This document shows, in pieces, positions 8,137 through 16,141 of a stretch of 44,135 nucleotides of DNA. The DNA is taken from contig CALJLN010000002.1 in assembly GCA_937982565.1 (NCBI GenBank), forward strand, positions 1-44,135, given 5' to 3'. Positions within the stretch are counted from its first letter, which is position 1, and each line of letters opens with the position of its first letter. This DNA is from UBA2421 sp002343075. Lineage in GTDB: Bacteria; Planctomycetota; Phycisphaerae; Tepidisphaerales; Tepidisphaeraceae. The notes under the pieces were generated by a model, which did not search any database, was not told the DNA's origin, and was given only the letters and a program-made list of their open reading frames with translations. A program made the position numbers and the translations under genes.

Positions 8137-9699
8137 ATGACCCACGACGAAGTCATTCCAATTCTCGATTTCGGCTCGCAATACGCTCAGCTTATCGCCC
8201 GCAGGGTGCGCGAGGCTGGTGTGTTTAGCGAACTGGTTGCACCAACCATTTCCGTTGCCGAGCTCAAGAAAATGGCGCCCAAGGGCATCATCCTCTCCGG
8301 CGGGCCGAGCAGCGTTTACGAAACCGGCGCACCCAAGTGCGATCCGGCCATCTTCGATCTCGGCATTCCTGTCCTTGGCATCTGTTACGGCATGCAACTT
8401 GGCGCGCTCTACCTCGGTGGGAAGGTGCAGCCGGCCAAGGCGCGCGAGTTCGGCCGGGCACAACTCAAAATTAACGCAGATGAGCCGCTGCTCAAGGGTT
8501 TGCCGCAGGATACGACTGTCTGGATGAGCCACGGCGACCAAATCCACGATCTCCCGCCGGAGTTTGTGCCGATTGCAACGACCCCTACCTGCCCCTTCGC
8601 TGCGGCGCGGCATGTAGCCAAGCCCTTTTTCGGCGTGCAGTTTCATCCTGAAGTAACCCACACGCCGCGCGGCGAAAAGGTGTTTCAAAACTTTCTTTAT
8701 GAAATCTGCAAGTGCCGCGGGACTTGGTCGATGGGCAACTTCATCGAACACAGCATCGCCGCCATCCGCGAGCAGGTGGGCAGCGGGAAAGTCATCTGCG
8801 GGCTGAGCGGTGGGGTCGATTCTTCCGTCGCAGCGGCCATTTTACACAAGGCCATCGGCGATCAACTCATCTGCATTTTTGTCGATAACGGCCTTCTGAG
8901 AAAAGGCGAGCGAGAACTGGTCGAAAGCACCTTCCGCGATCACTTCCGCATTAACCTGCAGGTGGTCGATGAGGCGAAGGAGTTCCTGGCCGACCTGAAA
9001 GATGTGAAAGACCCGCAGCAGAAGCGCAAGCTGATTGGCAAGCGGTTCATCGAAGTCTTCGAGGCCGCTGCCAGCCAATCCGCGATCCGCAATCCGCAAT
9101 CCGAGATTGAGTTTCTTGCGCAGGGCACTCTTTATCCCGATGTAATCGAATCCGGCCATGGCAAAGCCGGCACGGCGGCTAACATCAAGCTGCATCATAA
9201 CGTCGGCGGGCTGCCGGAAGATCTGGAGTTCAAGCTCGTCGAACCGCTGCGCGAGCTCTTTAAGGATGAAGTGCGCAAAGTCGGCGAGCTACTGGGTTTA
9301 CCGGAAGAAATCGTCTGGCGGCACCCGTTTCCCGGCCCGGGTTTGGCGGTGCGGGTGATGGGCGACATCACCGAGGAGCGACTGCGCGTCCTGCGCGATG
9401 CCGATGAGATCGTGCTGGAAGAACTCATCGCCGCGGGGCTATATCGTAAGACGGCGCAGGTCTTTGCGGTGCTGCTCCCCATCGGCACGGTGGGCGTGAT
9501 GGGCGATGCGCGCAGCTACGACAGCGTAATCGCGATTCGCGCGGTGGAAAGTACCGATTTCATGACCGCCGACTGGGCGCGCATTCCGTATGAGGTGCTG
9601 GCGACGATGAGCAACCGGATCATCAATGAGGTGCGCGGGGTCAACCGAGTGGTTTACGACATCTCATCCAAGCCCCCCGCAACGATCGAGTGGGAATGA
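8137..9699 (+). CDS. guaA: GMP synthase (glutamine-hydrolysing)
   Basis: Converts XMP to GMP with glutamine and ATP in cytoplasmic purine synthesis; 520 residues, full length. The N-terminal class I amidotransferase domain shows DFGSQYAQLIARRVRE at residues 11-26, the nucleophile C83 in LGICYGMQL, and the His-Pro-Glu of FHPEVTHT. The ATP-pyrophosphatase domain has the PP-loop GLSGGVDSS, and the C-terminal dimerisation domain has HPFPGPGLAVRV and ends SKPPATIEWE. Between RFIEVFE and FLAQGTLYPDV, residues about 310-325 are unusual: a heptanucleotide tandem repeat encodes a Ser/Asn/Gln-rich insertion about six residues longer than I expect. No Shine-Dalgarno precedes the ATG, and a promoter sits immediately upstream. 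purM is also in the window but unlinked. Confidence 0.97.
   Translation: MTHDEVIPILDFGSQYAQLIARRVREAGVFSELVAPTISVAELKKMAPKGIILSGGPSSVYETGAPKCDPAIFDLGIPVLGICYGMQLGALYLGGKVQPAKAREFGRAQLKINADEPLLKGLPQDTTVWMSHGDQIHDLPPEFVPIATTPTCPFAAARHVAKPFFGVQFHPEVTHTPRGEKVFQNFLYEICKCRGTWSMGNFIEHSIAAIREQVGSGKVICGLSGGVDSSVAAAILHKAIGDQLICIFVDNGLLRKGERELVESTFRDHFRINLQVVDEAKEFLADLKDVKDPQQKRKLIGKRFIEVFEAAASQSAIRNPQSEIEFLAQGTLYPDVIESGHGKAGTAANIKLHHNVGGLPEDLEFKLVEPLRELFKDEVRKVGELLGLPEEIVWRHPFPGPGLAVRVMGDITEERLRVLRDADEIVLEELIAAGLYRKTAQVFAVLLPIGTVGVMGDARSYDSVIAIRAVESTDFMTADWARIPYEVLATMSNRIINEVRGVNRVVYDISSKPPATIEWE
9077..9104 (+). repeat. Heptanucleotide tandem repeat inside guaA
   Basis: Four consecutive 7-mers, AATCCGC, GATCCGC, AATCCGC and AATCCGA, lie in frame in guaA. 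Because 7 is not a multiple of 3, each copy is read in a different frame; three copies make seven codons. The peptide falls in a variable loop before the conserved FLAQGT motif. Confidence 0.7.
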
Positions 9700-9730
9700 C
9701 GGTCATTTCCTCAGATGCGCCGGTAAAATG

Positions 9731-9770
9731 CAGCGCCCCGGATGCTCATCTTGCGATGTCCGGGGCGCTG
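9731..9770 (-). terminator. Bidirectional terminator between guaA and flgM
   Basis: A perfect 12-bp stem (9731-9742 with 9759-9770, CAGCGCCCCGGA and its complement) encloses a 16-nt loop between the converging guaA and flgM stops. On the minus strand CATTTTACC follows, giving a short T-tract for flgM. In the plus direction there is no T-run. Confidence 0.75.
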
Positions 9771-9807
9771 CGGTGCAGTATGGGGATTGCTTTCGACTTG
9801 TTTAGGT

Positions 9808-10086
9808 CTACAAGACATCATCGAGCAATCGGTCGGCGGCGATGTCAAACTTCTCAGCCGTCTCGTAGGTGCCCGCCTCGATCTGCGCTTTTATCTCCGC
9901 GACCTTTTCCGTGCGAATATCGTTGTTTTTCAGCGCGGTGAGGAAACCTTGCACGCCGGATAGCTCGACGCTGTCCCGGCCTCGCGCGGCGGAGACGTCT
10001 GCGGGTTGCTCGGCCTTGGAGGCAGGTGCGGGCGCTTGCAGCTTGCTGACCGGTGCGGCAGTTCCGACATTATTGATGACACTCAT
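9808..10086 (-). CDS. flgM: Anti-sigma-28 factor FlgM
   Basis: The 92-residue product starts at the ATG at 10086 with AAGGA 5 nt upstream. The first 35 residues are Ala/Pro/Ser-rich and probably disordered. Residues about 37-92 match the FlgM family: DSVELSG, then KNNDIRTEKVAEIKAQIEAG, TYETAEKFDIAADRLLDDVL at the end. FlgM binds the flagellar sigma factor FliA and blocks late flagellar genes until the hook is complete, when it is exported. It is unlinked here to other flagellar genes and converges on guaA. A fliW-csrA-flagellin module lies 31 kb away. I found no clear sigma-28 promoter upstream. Confidence 0.9.
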   Translation of the reverse strand: MSVINNVGTAAPVSKLQAPAPASKAEQPADVSAARGRDSVELSGVQGFLTALKNNDIRTEKVAEIKAQIEAGTYETAEKFDIAADRLLDDVL

Positions 10087-10261
10087 CGTTGTCCTTCTCT
10101 TCTTATCGTGCAGCAGTTTCGGCGGACGACTCCATCGCCCCTTCGCCGGTCAGTCATAGCGTCGCCACCGAGGTCGTCGTGTGACATTCGCTTGCCCAAC
10201 GGAGAAAAGTATCGTCTGTCACGCCTCCCAATCTTGAACCCCTTACACGATTGCGAAAATC

Positions 10262-10294
10262 GACGTAAACATATTAAAAATATGTACTTACGTC
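10262..10294. repeat. AT-rich 14-bp dyad
   Basis: GACGTAA then ACATATT (10262-10275) pair with AATATGT (10279-10285) and TTACGTC (10288-10294). The loop is AAA and a 2-nt bulge sits on one arm. It could be an operator, an RNA hairpin or a remnant of mobile DNA. There is no T-tract on either strand. Confidence 0.55.
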
Positions 10295-10337
10295 ACAGCC
10301 AGTGAGCCACCGCGCCGAAAATTCCCCTTGACGCGCA

Positions 10338-10381
10338 AGTTTGGGCGATGTTTTAGATTACCTATTCAACCCAAACATCGC
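10338..10381. other. Mutually exclusive hairpins
   Basis: GCGATGTTT (10345-10353) can pair with AAACATCGC (10373-10381). The overlapping GTTTGGG can instead pair with CCCAAAC, which overlaps the right arm. The two stems compete for the same bases, a pattern seen in attenuators and RNA switches. Whether it is transcribed is unknown. Confidence 0.35.
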
Positions 10382-10501
10382 ATTTTCACAATTGCACTTC
10401 CGTCGCAAGTCTCCTTTGACAGGTATTATGAGACTCAAATTTATCGGAGTGAAATAAATTGGAAATTCCGCCGACCAGCGGTGACTTCGGTCGCTGTGGG
10501 G

Positions 10502-11653
10502 TCAGCGCACCACGCTTTCACCTAGAAAAATAGCCTCCCCCACCCGCGCCGCCATGATCGGGTTGCGATAGATCAGCGGCAGCAGCAATCGCAGATTCTG
10601 CTGCGGGCCGCGCAGGTAGTCGCCGACCGTGCTTCCCCAGGACTCTCGATAGCTCAGCAGCGCATCCTGAACATGCCGCGCGCCCAACGCCGCGACCGCA
10701 ACGTCGGCGGCGAGAATTGCGCTCCAGCAGCCGGGATAAAGATCTTCGTTGCAAGCGCTGAAAAAGCCCCCTGCCGGGCCGACTAGCAACGTGCGGTTGG
10801 CCACGGTCTCGCCAGATAACGCGCCGGCAACAGGCAGTTGCAGTGTTGTCGTCGCACCCACCTTCAGCCCCGCCGGAAGCAAGCCATGATCGACAAGATT
10901 GGCCATCCAAGTACCGATTTCCCCGCCGGCGGGCAGAACCGCGCGCCCCGTCGGCTGCATTACCGCGAGTTCTGCCGTCTCTCCGGCGCGCAACAGCCAC
11001 GCCCACGCGCCCGTGCCATTCAAATCGAGGCTCATCGCAAGTTGCTTCTGGGCTGTCACTTTCGACGCATCGATTGCGGCGAAGTGGTAACGCTGCACCG
11101 ACTCGCGATCGGCATCAAATGCGTGCCCGATGACCCGCCCACTCGACTGCGGCAGCGGCGACGCGACGATGAGTACCCGCGCCCTCGTCGGCTGGCCGTC
11201 GACCAGCATTTCCACCCCGGAATCCTCGACTTTGCTCAGGTCAAACGACGATTTGCACTTCGCGAGAAACACCCCGGCGGCACGGGCAATGTCGGCGGCG
11301 GCATTGGTGAAGGCGTTGGTGCCCACCACCGCACTTGTTGCCGTATTGGAACTATAATCACCTCGTTCCGGCGGCTTCTCAGACAGAAAGAGCGCGCCGC
11401 ACGTCGTCGCCTGGCAAAACGGCTTGCGCAGCGTCTTGAGTAACGGATGCAGCTCAAACAGCTTGGGGTTAACGACCGCAAGCCGGTCGGGAGGGGCCTC
11501 GGCGGGCAGGGTGAGGTGGCCGACGGTCAACCCGGGCTGTTGCGCTTTCCCCACCGCCGCCGCCAAATACGCCGCTGCATGATGTCCGATGGCGAGGATA
11601 TCAAAATGCGCCGGGAGTCGAGCGGATCGAAGCGAATCGCGAGTCTTTGCCAT
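10502..11653 (-). CDS. FAD/NAD(P)-type oxidoreductase, geranylgeranyl-reductase-like
   Basis: The 383-residue product begins at the ATG at 11653, preceded by CGGAG; a longer frame lacks an RBS. The overall plan is that of flavin oxidoreductases of the geranylgeranyl reductase/halogenase group: an N-terminal beta-alpha-beta (FDILAIGHHAAAYLAAA, near residues 16-32), a central substrate region, and near residue 300 a TLLVGPAGGFFSACNEDLYPG segment that corresponds to the second FAD contact (usually GDAAG...G-G-I). Two features are odd: the first glycine motif is GHHAAA rather than GxGxxG, and the Asp of the usual GD is replaced. FAD binding may therefore be altered or lost. It is divergent from a sigma factor gene. 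Substrate unknown. Confidence 0.7.
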   Translation of the reverse strand: MAKTRDSLRSARLPAHFDILAIGHHAAAYLAAAVGKAQQPGLTVGHLTLPAEAPPDRLAVVNPKLFELHPLLKTLRKPFCQATTCGALFLSEKPPERGDYSSNTATSAVVGTNAFTNAAADIARAAGVFLAKCKSSFDLSKVEDSGVEMLVDGQPTRARVLIVASPLPQSSGRVIGHAFDADRESVQRYHFAAIDASKVTAQKQLAMSLDLNGTGAWAWLLRAGETAELAVMQPTGRAVLPAGGEIGTWMANLVDHGLLPAGLKVGATTTLQLPVAGALSGETVANRTLLVGPAGGFFSACNEDLYPGCWSAILAADVAVAALGARHVQDALLSYRESWGSTVGDYLRGPQQNLRLLLPLIYRNPIMAARVGEAIFLGESVVR

Positions 11654-11826
11654 GTCGCTCCGCCGATCATACTCAATCCCACGACAATTCCTCCACGTTC
11701 GTGGCTTTTGGCACGGAAGAGTGTCCAAAATGCCACAGAACCTTGGTCTTCGGCGAACCTATCGCCCACAACCGCCGTAAATGTAGGGACTGAGTGCATT
11801 TACATACGGAAAAGTGAGACGCGCCG

Positions 11827-13533
11827 ATGTCAAACCCAAAGCTGCAAGCGGGCAAAATCGTGCTTGACCGGTCGCCGCAGGCAGTTGATACTCGTGTTTC
11901 GATGCCGAAATATCGCCTCGACAGCATCGCATCGCTCGCCCGCCAGATGTCATTCGCATCTCTGGCCACCCGCGAAGCCCAAATCACCGCAGCCGAGACG
12001 TTGCTTCTGGAGATCGATCCCCTCAAAGCGTACCCGGTCGAGTTTGTAATCTTCCGCATCACCGGCTACCGCCCCAAGACCGCAGACGCCCGGTTGCTGA
12101 CCGGCCTGGCGCTGCAGCATGACTTGGGTTTGCTGATCGAAGAAGTGTCCGACGGGCTTGACGTTCGGACGACCGCCCTGGCGGAGCCGGTTTTACAGAT
12201 TGATGACCTCACCGCGCGTTTCAACGTAACCAGCAAGACCATCCAGCGGTGGCGGCGCCGTGGCCTGCCTGCCCGGCGGTTTATCTTCAGCGACGGGCGC
12301 CGTCGCGTCGGCTTCCTACTCTCGACGGTCGACCGCTTTCTCTCGACACACGAAGATCAGGTCAGCCGCGGAACCAACTTCACCCAGGTGGCCGACAGCG
12401 AGCGCGACGCCATCATCGAGCGAGCGCGCAGGCTCGCCATCATGTGCAGGTGCTGTGAAGCAGAAATCGCCCGCCGGATTGCCCGGAAGCTCAACCGCAG
12501 CCCGCTGACTATCAAGTATACAATCAAAAAACACGACGAAGATCATCCCGAAGCCGCGATCTTCCCGCTCGCGCCGGAGGCCGTGAATGAGAACGAGCGC
12601 AGCCGCATCCTCAAGGCATTTCGCCGCGGGTTGCCGATCGACCGCCTGGCCCGGCGCACGTGTCGGCCGCGCAGCTCGGTTTATCGGGTGATTGTCGAAG
12701 AACGAATCGAGCGAATCAACCGCAGAAAAGTCCGGTTCATTGATGATGAGCTTTATCACCAGCCCGACGCGCAGTTAGTGGTAAAGGATCTTGTCACCAC
12801 GCAGGAACTGGCCGCGGCGCAGTCGACAGAAGACCGGCGCGTGCCACGCGACCTGCCGCCGTACCTTCAGGCGCTCTATCGCACGCCGCTGCTTACGCCC
12901 GCCCGGGAGCGCGCGCTTTTTCTCAAGCTGAATTATCACAAATTCTGCTTCGTTAAGGCCCGTCGGCAACTCGAGCCCGATTTTGCACGTGCACGGGAGT
13001 TGAATGAGCTTGAAGGACATTTGAATCTCGCCAACGAAACCAAGAACGACATCGTCCGGGCAAACCTTCGGCTGGTAGTGAGTGTCGCGCGAAAGCACCT
13101 CCGCCCCGGCATCGATCTGATGGAACTTGTCAGTGAAGGCAATCTGACACTGATGCGCGCCGTAGATAGCTTTGACGTGCACAAGGGGTTCCGATTCAGC
13201 ACCTATGCCACGCTTGCACTGATGAAAGGCTTTGCGCGCAGTGTGCCGCAGCTTCGCGCCCGCACGTCCGCGGGACATGACGACACGCTGTCGAGCATCC
13301 CCGACCGCCAGCAAACATTCACGAACCAGATATTCCTGCGCGAAGAGGTGCAAAGGCTGCTCGGCAGGCTTTCGACGCGCGAGCGGGAGATTATCGGATC
13401 GCACTATGGCATCGGCAATGCCGCACCGGCGAGCTACGACGAGTTGAGTATCCGATTGGGGCTTACCAAGCAGCGCGTCCGCCAGATCGAGCAAGCGGCG
13501 ATCGAAAAGCTCCGCAGCGTCGTGACCGCCTAG
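11827..13533 (+). CDS. Sigma-70 family sigma factor with three N-terminal helix-turn-helix-like segments
   Basis: The 568-residue product from the ATG at 11827 has a sigma core in its C-terminal 40 %. A region 1.2-like strip lies at residues 344-373 (YLQALYRTPLLT). Region 2 spans 396-475, with NLRLVVSVARKHL, LMELVSEGNLTLMRAV and FDVHKGFRFSTYA. Region 4 spans 512-565, ending LTKQRVRQIEQAAIEKLRSV. Region 3 is short. Ahead of this lie a MerR/HTH-17-like segment (residues 124-172, DDLTARFNVTSKTIQRWRRRG), a second helical DNA-binding-like stretch (195-235, EIARRIARKLNRSPLTIKYTI) and a third (256-292, GLPIDRLARRTCRPRSSVYRVI). Positions 27-120 are of unknown role. It is too long for a normal RpoD relative and lacks its region 1.1, so it is probably an alternative sigma factor with its own DNA-binding module. 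Target genes are unknown. Confidence 0.88.
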   Translation: MSNPKLQAGKIVLDRSPQAVDTRVSMPKYRLDSIASLARQMSFASLATREAQITAAETLLLEIDPLKAYPVEFVIFRITGYRPKTADARLLTGLALQHDLGLLIEEVSDGLDVRTTALAEPVLQIDDLTARFNVTSKTIQRWRRRGLPARRFIFSDGRRRVGFLLSTVDRFLSTHEDQVSRGTNFTQVADSERDAIIERARRLAIMCRCCEAEIARRIARKLNRSPLTIKYTIKKHDEDHPEAAIFPLAPEAVNENERSRILKAFRRGLPIDRLARRTCRPRSSVYRVIVEERIERINRRKVRFIDDELYHQPDAQLVVKDLVTTQELAAAQSTEDRRVPRDLPPYLQALYRTPLLTPARERALFLKLNYHKFCFVKARRQLEPDFARARELNELEGHLNLANETKNDIVRANLRLVVSVARKHLRPGIDLMELVSEGNLTLMRAVDSFDVHKGFRFSTYATLALMKGFARSVPQLRARTSAGHDDTLSSIPDRQQTFTNQIFLREEVQRLLGRLSTREREIIGSHYGIGNAAPASYDELSIRLGLTKQRVRQIEQAAIEKLRSVVTA

Positions 13534-13774
13534 GTTCCTGGCGCTTCCATCCCTGAGTGCTATTCAAGCCAGCCCGCCAACCCGAGCCGCGGCAACGTTG
13601 CGCAGTCCAATTCGGGGTGGTATTCTCCTCGATAGGCAAACGGAGGCCGGTAAACAAGCAGCTTTGCGGGCTGGTCTGTCTGTACACGATGTTCCGGTGG
13701 GGCAGGCCAATGTTTCGCCGACCAAATTCGCCTTCCTGCAAATGCCAGGGCGGTTTTGTTTCGATGTTGAAACA

Positions 13775-15307
13775 ATGCCACGCGCCCCCGTCACGCACAT
13801 TTCCGTTGAGCCGATCGAAACGCGGCTACTGTTCGCGGTTGCCTACCCGACCTCGCTCGAGCAGTTGATGGTTGAATACATCAACCGCGCCCGCAGTGAC
13901 CCCGCCGGGGAAGCGGCGAGGTTTGGGATCGCGCTCAATGAGGGCCTGGCAGCCAACACGATCAGCACCGCAACCAAGCCGCCGCTGGCGATCAACCCCC
14001 TTTTGACCGATGCGGCCCGAAGTCATGTCGAGTGGCTCCTCGCCAACAACAAGTTTCAACATGAGGGCGTGAACAACAACTCGCCCAAAGACCGCATGGA
14101 AGCCGCGGGCTACGCGTTCACGGGATCGTGGACTTTCGGCGAAAACCTCGGCATCCGTGGGCCAGTGTTTGAAGCCACACAGGCGACGTCCATCGAGAGC
14201 CTGCACCGCGGCCTGTTTATCGACGCTGGAATCGCCGGTCGTGGTCACCGGGTGAGTATGCTCAACGGCGCTTTCCGCGAAGTGGGGTCGGGCGCCGCAC
14301 TTGGCAACTTCACCTACTCCGGCGGGACAACGCTGCAGTCGCAGATTGTCGGACAAGATTTTGCCACCAGCGGCAACAGCGTCTTTCTCACCGGTGTCGC
14401 CTACTCTGATGCGGTCAACGACAATGACTTCTACGACGTCGGCGAAGGACTCGCCGCCATCACCATCACAGCGGTGCGGGTTGGCGACAATGCAAGTTAT
14501 CAAACCACCACATGGTCTTCCGGCGGATACTCCCTCGCGCTTCCCGGCGGAACCTACACCGTCACCGCTACCGGTGCCGGACTCGGCGGAACGGTACAGT
14601 TTGATGACGTCGTCATATCATCCGCCAACATAAAGCGCGATTTCACCCCCGACCTTGCCAACCCCTTCGCGACTTTGAGCGGCGGCAAGCTGGGCGTGAA
14701 TGGCACGAGCGCTAACGACGTTGTCACGCTCTCGCTCGCACAGAGCAAATACACCGTCACACTCAACGGTGCATCGAGAACCTTTACCTCCTCGCTTGTC
14801 AGTTCGATTGAAGTCCTCGCCGGCGAAGGCAATGACCAAGTCGATCTATCTTCATCGCTGGTGCCGTGTTACATCCTCGGGGGAGCCGGAAATGACACCC
14901 TCATCGGCGGGGCCGCGAGCGACACGCTCTCCGGCGGCGGGGGACGGGATTCGCTCGCCGGCAACGCCGGCAACGATCGCCTCGGCGGAATGACACACAA
15001 CGACACCCTGCTCGGCGGCGATGGCGACGACCGGCTCTACGGTGACGCCGGCGACGACTGGCTCCTCGGACAGGGCAATGTCGATCGACTCTGGGGCGGC
15101 GACGGAAACGATACCCTCGAAGGCGGCAGCTCCAACGACAAGCTCTTCGGCGAAGCCGGCATCGACTTCCTGCACGGCGGCAACCACAACGACTACCTCG
15201 ACGGCGGCACCGGTGCCGACCACCTTTTTGGCGACGCAGGAACCGATACTGCCACCAATGACATCCTCGACACCCGCACCAGCATCGAGGTTCTCAACGG
15301 TTCATAG
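13775..15307 (+). CDS. Secreted CAP-domain protein with RTX calcium-binding repeats
   Basis: I place the start at the ATG at 13775 (510 residues) because VEPIETRLLFA then lies at residues 11-21, matching the planctomycete N-terminal sorting motif; the upstream frame has only TTG or weaker starts. Residues about 27-205 are a CAP/SCP domain: LEQLMVEYINRARSDP at the start, AARSHVEWLLANNKFQH, and WTFGENLGI in the middle. A Cna-B/SdrD-like beta domain follows at about 210-290 (DFYDVGEGLAAITITAV). After a spacer, residues about 365-495 hold some 12 nonapeptide RTX repeats (GGxGxDxLx type, for example GGDGDDRLYGDAGDDWL). RTX loops fold on binding extracellular calcium. The CAP domain has no certain enzyme role. 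The combination suggests a calcium-stabilised extracellular adhesin or hydrolase. It lies 240 bp downstream of the sigma factor gene. Confidence 0.86.
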   Translation: MPRAPVTHISVEPIETRLLFAVAYPTSLEQLMVEYINRARSDPAGEAARFGIALNEGLAANTISTATKPPLAINPLLTDAARSHVEWLLANNKFQHEGVNNNSPKDRMEAAGYAFTGSWTFGENLGIRGPVFEATQATSIESLHRGLFIDAGIAGRGHRVSMLNGAFREVGSGAALGNFTYSGGTTLQSQIVGQDFATSGNSVFLTGVAYSDAVNDNDFYDVGEGLAAITITAVRVGDNASYQTTTWSSGGYSLALPGGTYTVTATGAGLGGTVQFDDVVISSANIKRDFTPDLANPFATLSGGKLGVNGTSANDVVTLSLAQSKYTVTLNGASRTFTSSLVSSIEVLAGEGNDQVDLSSSLVPCYILGGAGNDTLIGGAASDTLSGGGGRDSLAGNAGNDRLGGMTHNDTLLGGDGDDRLYGDAGDDWLLGQGNVDRLWGGDGNDTLEGGSSNDKLFGEAGIDFLHGGNHNDYLDGGTGADHLFGDAGTDTATNDILDTRTSIEVLNGS

Positions 15308-15376
15308 CCCAAAAGGATCGCGCCGAAAAGAACTGGAACAAGAAGACTGCGGACCGGGGAACCCTTGAAGAGAGAA

Positions 15377-15449
15377 AGCCACCTGTCGGAGTCGAACCGA
15401 CAACCACCGCTTTACAAAAGCGGTGCTCTGCCAATTGAGCTAAGGTGGC
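15377..15449 (-). tRNA. tRNA-Thr (UGU)
   Basis: A clean cloverleaf on the minus strand: acceptor GCCACCT/AGGTGGC, D arm GCTC/GAGC, anticodon stem CCGCT/AGCGG with loop TTTGTAA (anticodon TGT, Thr), and T arm GTCGG/CCGAC around TTCGACT. U8 and A14 are present. The 3' CCA is not encoded. It begins 18 nt after the greA stop codon. Confidence 0.96.
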
Positions 15450-15467
15450 GAACGATCATGCCAACAC

Positions 15468-15938
15468 TCACGACATGATCTCGACAACTTTGAATTCCAG
15501 CGTACCACGCGGCGCTTTTACTTTCACGGTATCGCCGATGCGCGACTTCAGCAGTGCCTCGCCCATCGGGCTGTTCACCGACACATTCTCGATATCGCTG
15601 CCCGGACTTGACGGGGTCGCCTCACCAACAAGCCGGACGAGCATGTCGCTGTCGTCCATCAGGTCAAGCAGCTTGACCGTGTGACCGAGGAAAACCACGT
15701 CTTCCGGCAGGTTGTCAGTCGTCACCACACTGACCGACTTCAGCTTGGCTTCCAGCTCCGCGAGTTGCTGCTGAATGTTACGGTTTTCTTCTTTGGCAAA
15801 GTGGTATTCAGCATTTTCACTCAGATCGCCGAGCGCCGCCGCTTTGCGGATGCGCTCCTGCACGTCGATCTGCGCTTTGAACAGTTCCTCTCGCTTGGCT
15901 TCGAGGGCCACTTTTTCTGCCGGGCTGACAATCTGCAT
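15468..15938 (-). CDS. greA: Transcript cleavage factor GreA
   Basis: A 156-residue cytoplasmic factor that binds the RNA polymerase secondary channel and restarts backtracked complexes. The ATG at 15938 follows TAGGAG by 9 nt; the frame runs further upstream without homology. The N-terminal coiled coil covers residues about 5-75 and carries the tip motif GDLSENAEYHFAKEENR, which contains the acidic residues that hold Mg2+. The C-terminal FKBP-like domain has NSPMGEALLKSRIGDTVKVKAP. Both domains are complete. tRNA-Thr follows 18 nt after the stop on the same strand with no terminator between, so the two are probably co-transcribed. Confidence 0.95.
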   Translation of the reverse strand: MQIVSPAEKVALEAKREELFKAQIDVQERIRKAAALGDLSENAEYHFAKEENRNIQQQLAELEAKLKSVSVVTTDNLPEDVVFLGHTVKLLDLMDDSDMLVRLVGEATPSSPGSDIENVSVNSPMGEALLKSRIGDTVKVKAPRGTLEFKVVEIMS

Positions 15939-16141
15939 GAGCAATCTCCTACCCCCGCCGGAGGGCTGAACCGACCCGGCGGGCATACAAAAGCGAACCA
16001 CCGCGCGGCTGGCGCGGTGGTGGTCAAAGCAACGCCCTATTCTACCCACTACCGGGCCATTGGCAACCCGCAAATTCGTCGCGATTTGACGTTATTTCGC
16101 ATATCGCTATTCTTCCGTGCCCGAAAGTGAGAGGTTCCTTT

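Larger units (their letters stand above)
10087..10501. other. 415-bp noncoding region with AT-rich dyads
   Basis: Flanked by the flgM start and the 3' end of the oxidoreductase gene, this stretch includes AT-rich sequence (about 10250-10460) that stands out from the GC-rich surroundings. It contains a 14-bp dyad at 10262-10294, competing hairpins at 10338-10381 and a perfect TTGACA at 10416-10421 with no strong -10. No credible open frame was seen. It must contain the flgM promoter, which I could not place. The rest is unexplained. Confidence 0.5.

Noticed and set aside
7903..8751. A 282-codon minus-strand frame opposite guaA and the repeat element
   Set aside because: It overlaps conserved guaA codons and shows no family features; it is a shadow of GC-rich coding DNA.
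8800..9160. Possible frameshift in guaA around the heptamer repeat
   Set aside because: The reading frame is open and the conserved motifs resume directly after the repeat, so it is an in-frame insertion.
10478..10497. TTCG-capped hairpin just downstream of the oxidoreductase stop, considered as its terminator
   Set aside because: It depends on G-U pairs that exist only in a plus-strand RNA; on the minus strand, which carries the gene, the stem collapses.
12775..13494. A 239-codon minus-strand frame opposite the sigma factor
   Set aside because: It lies entirely within the sigma factor core and has no RBS.
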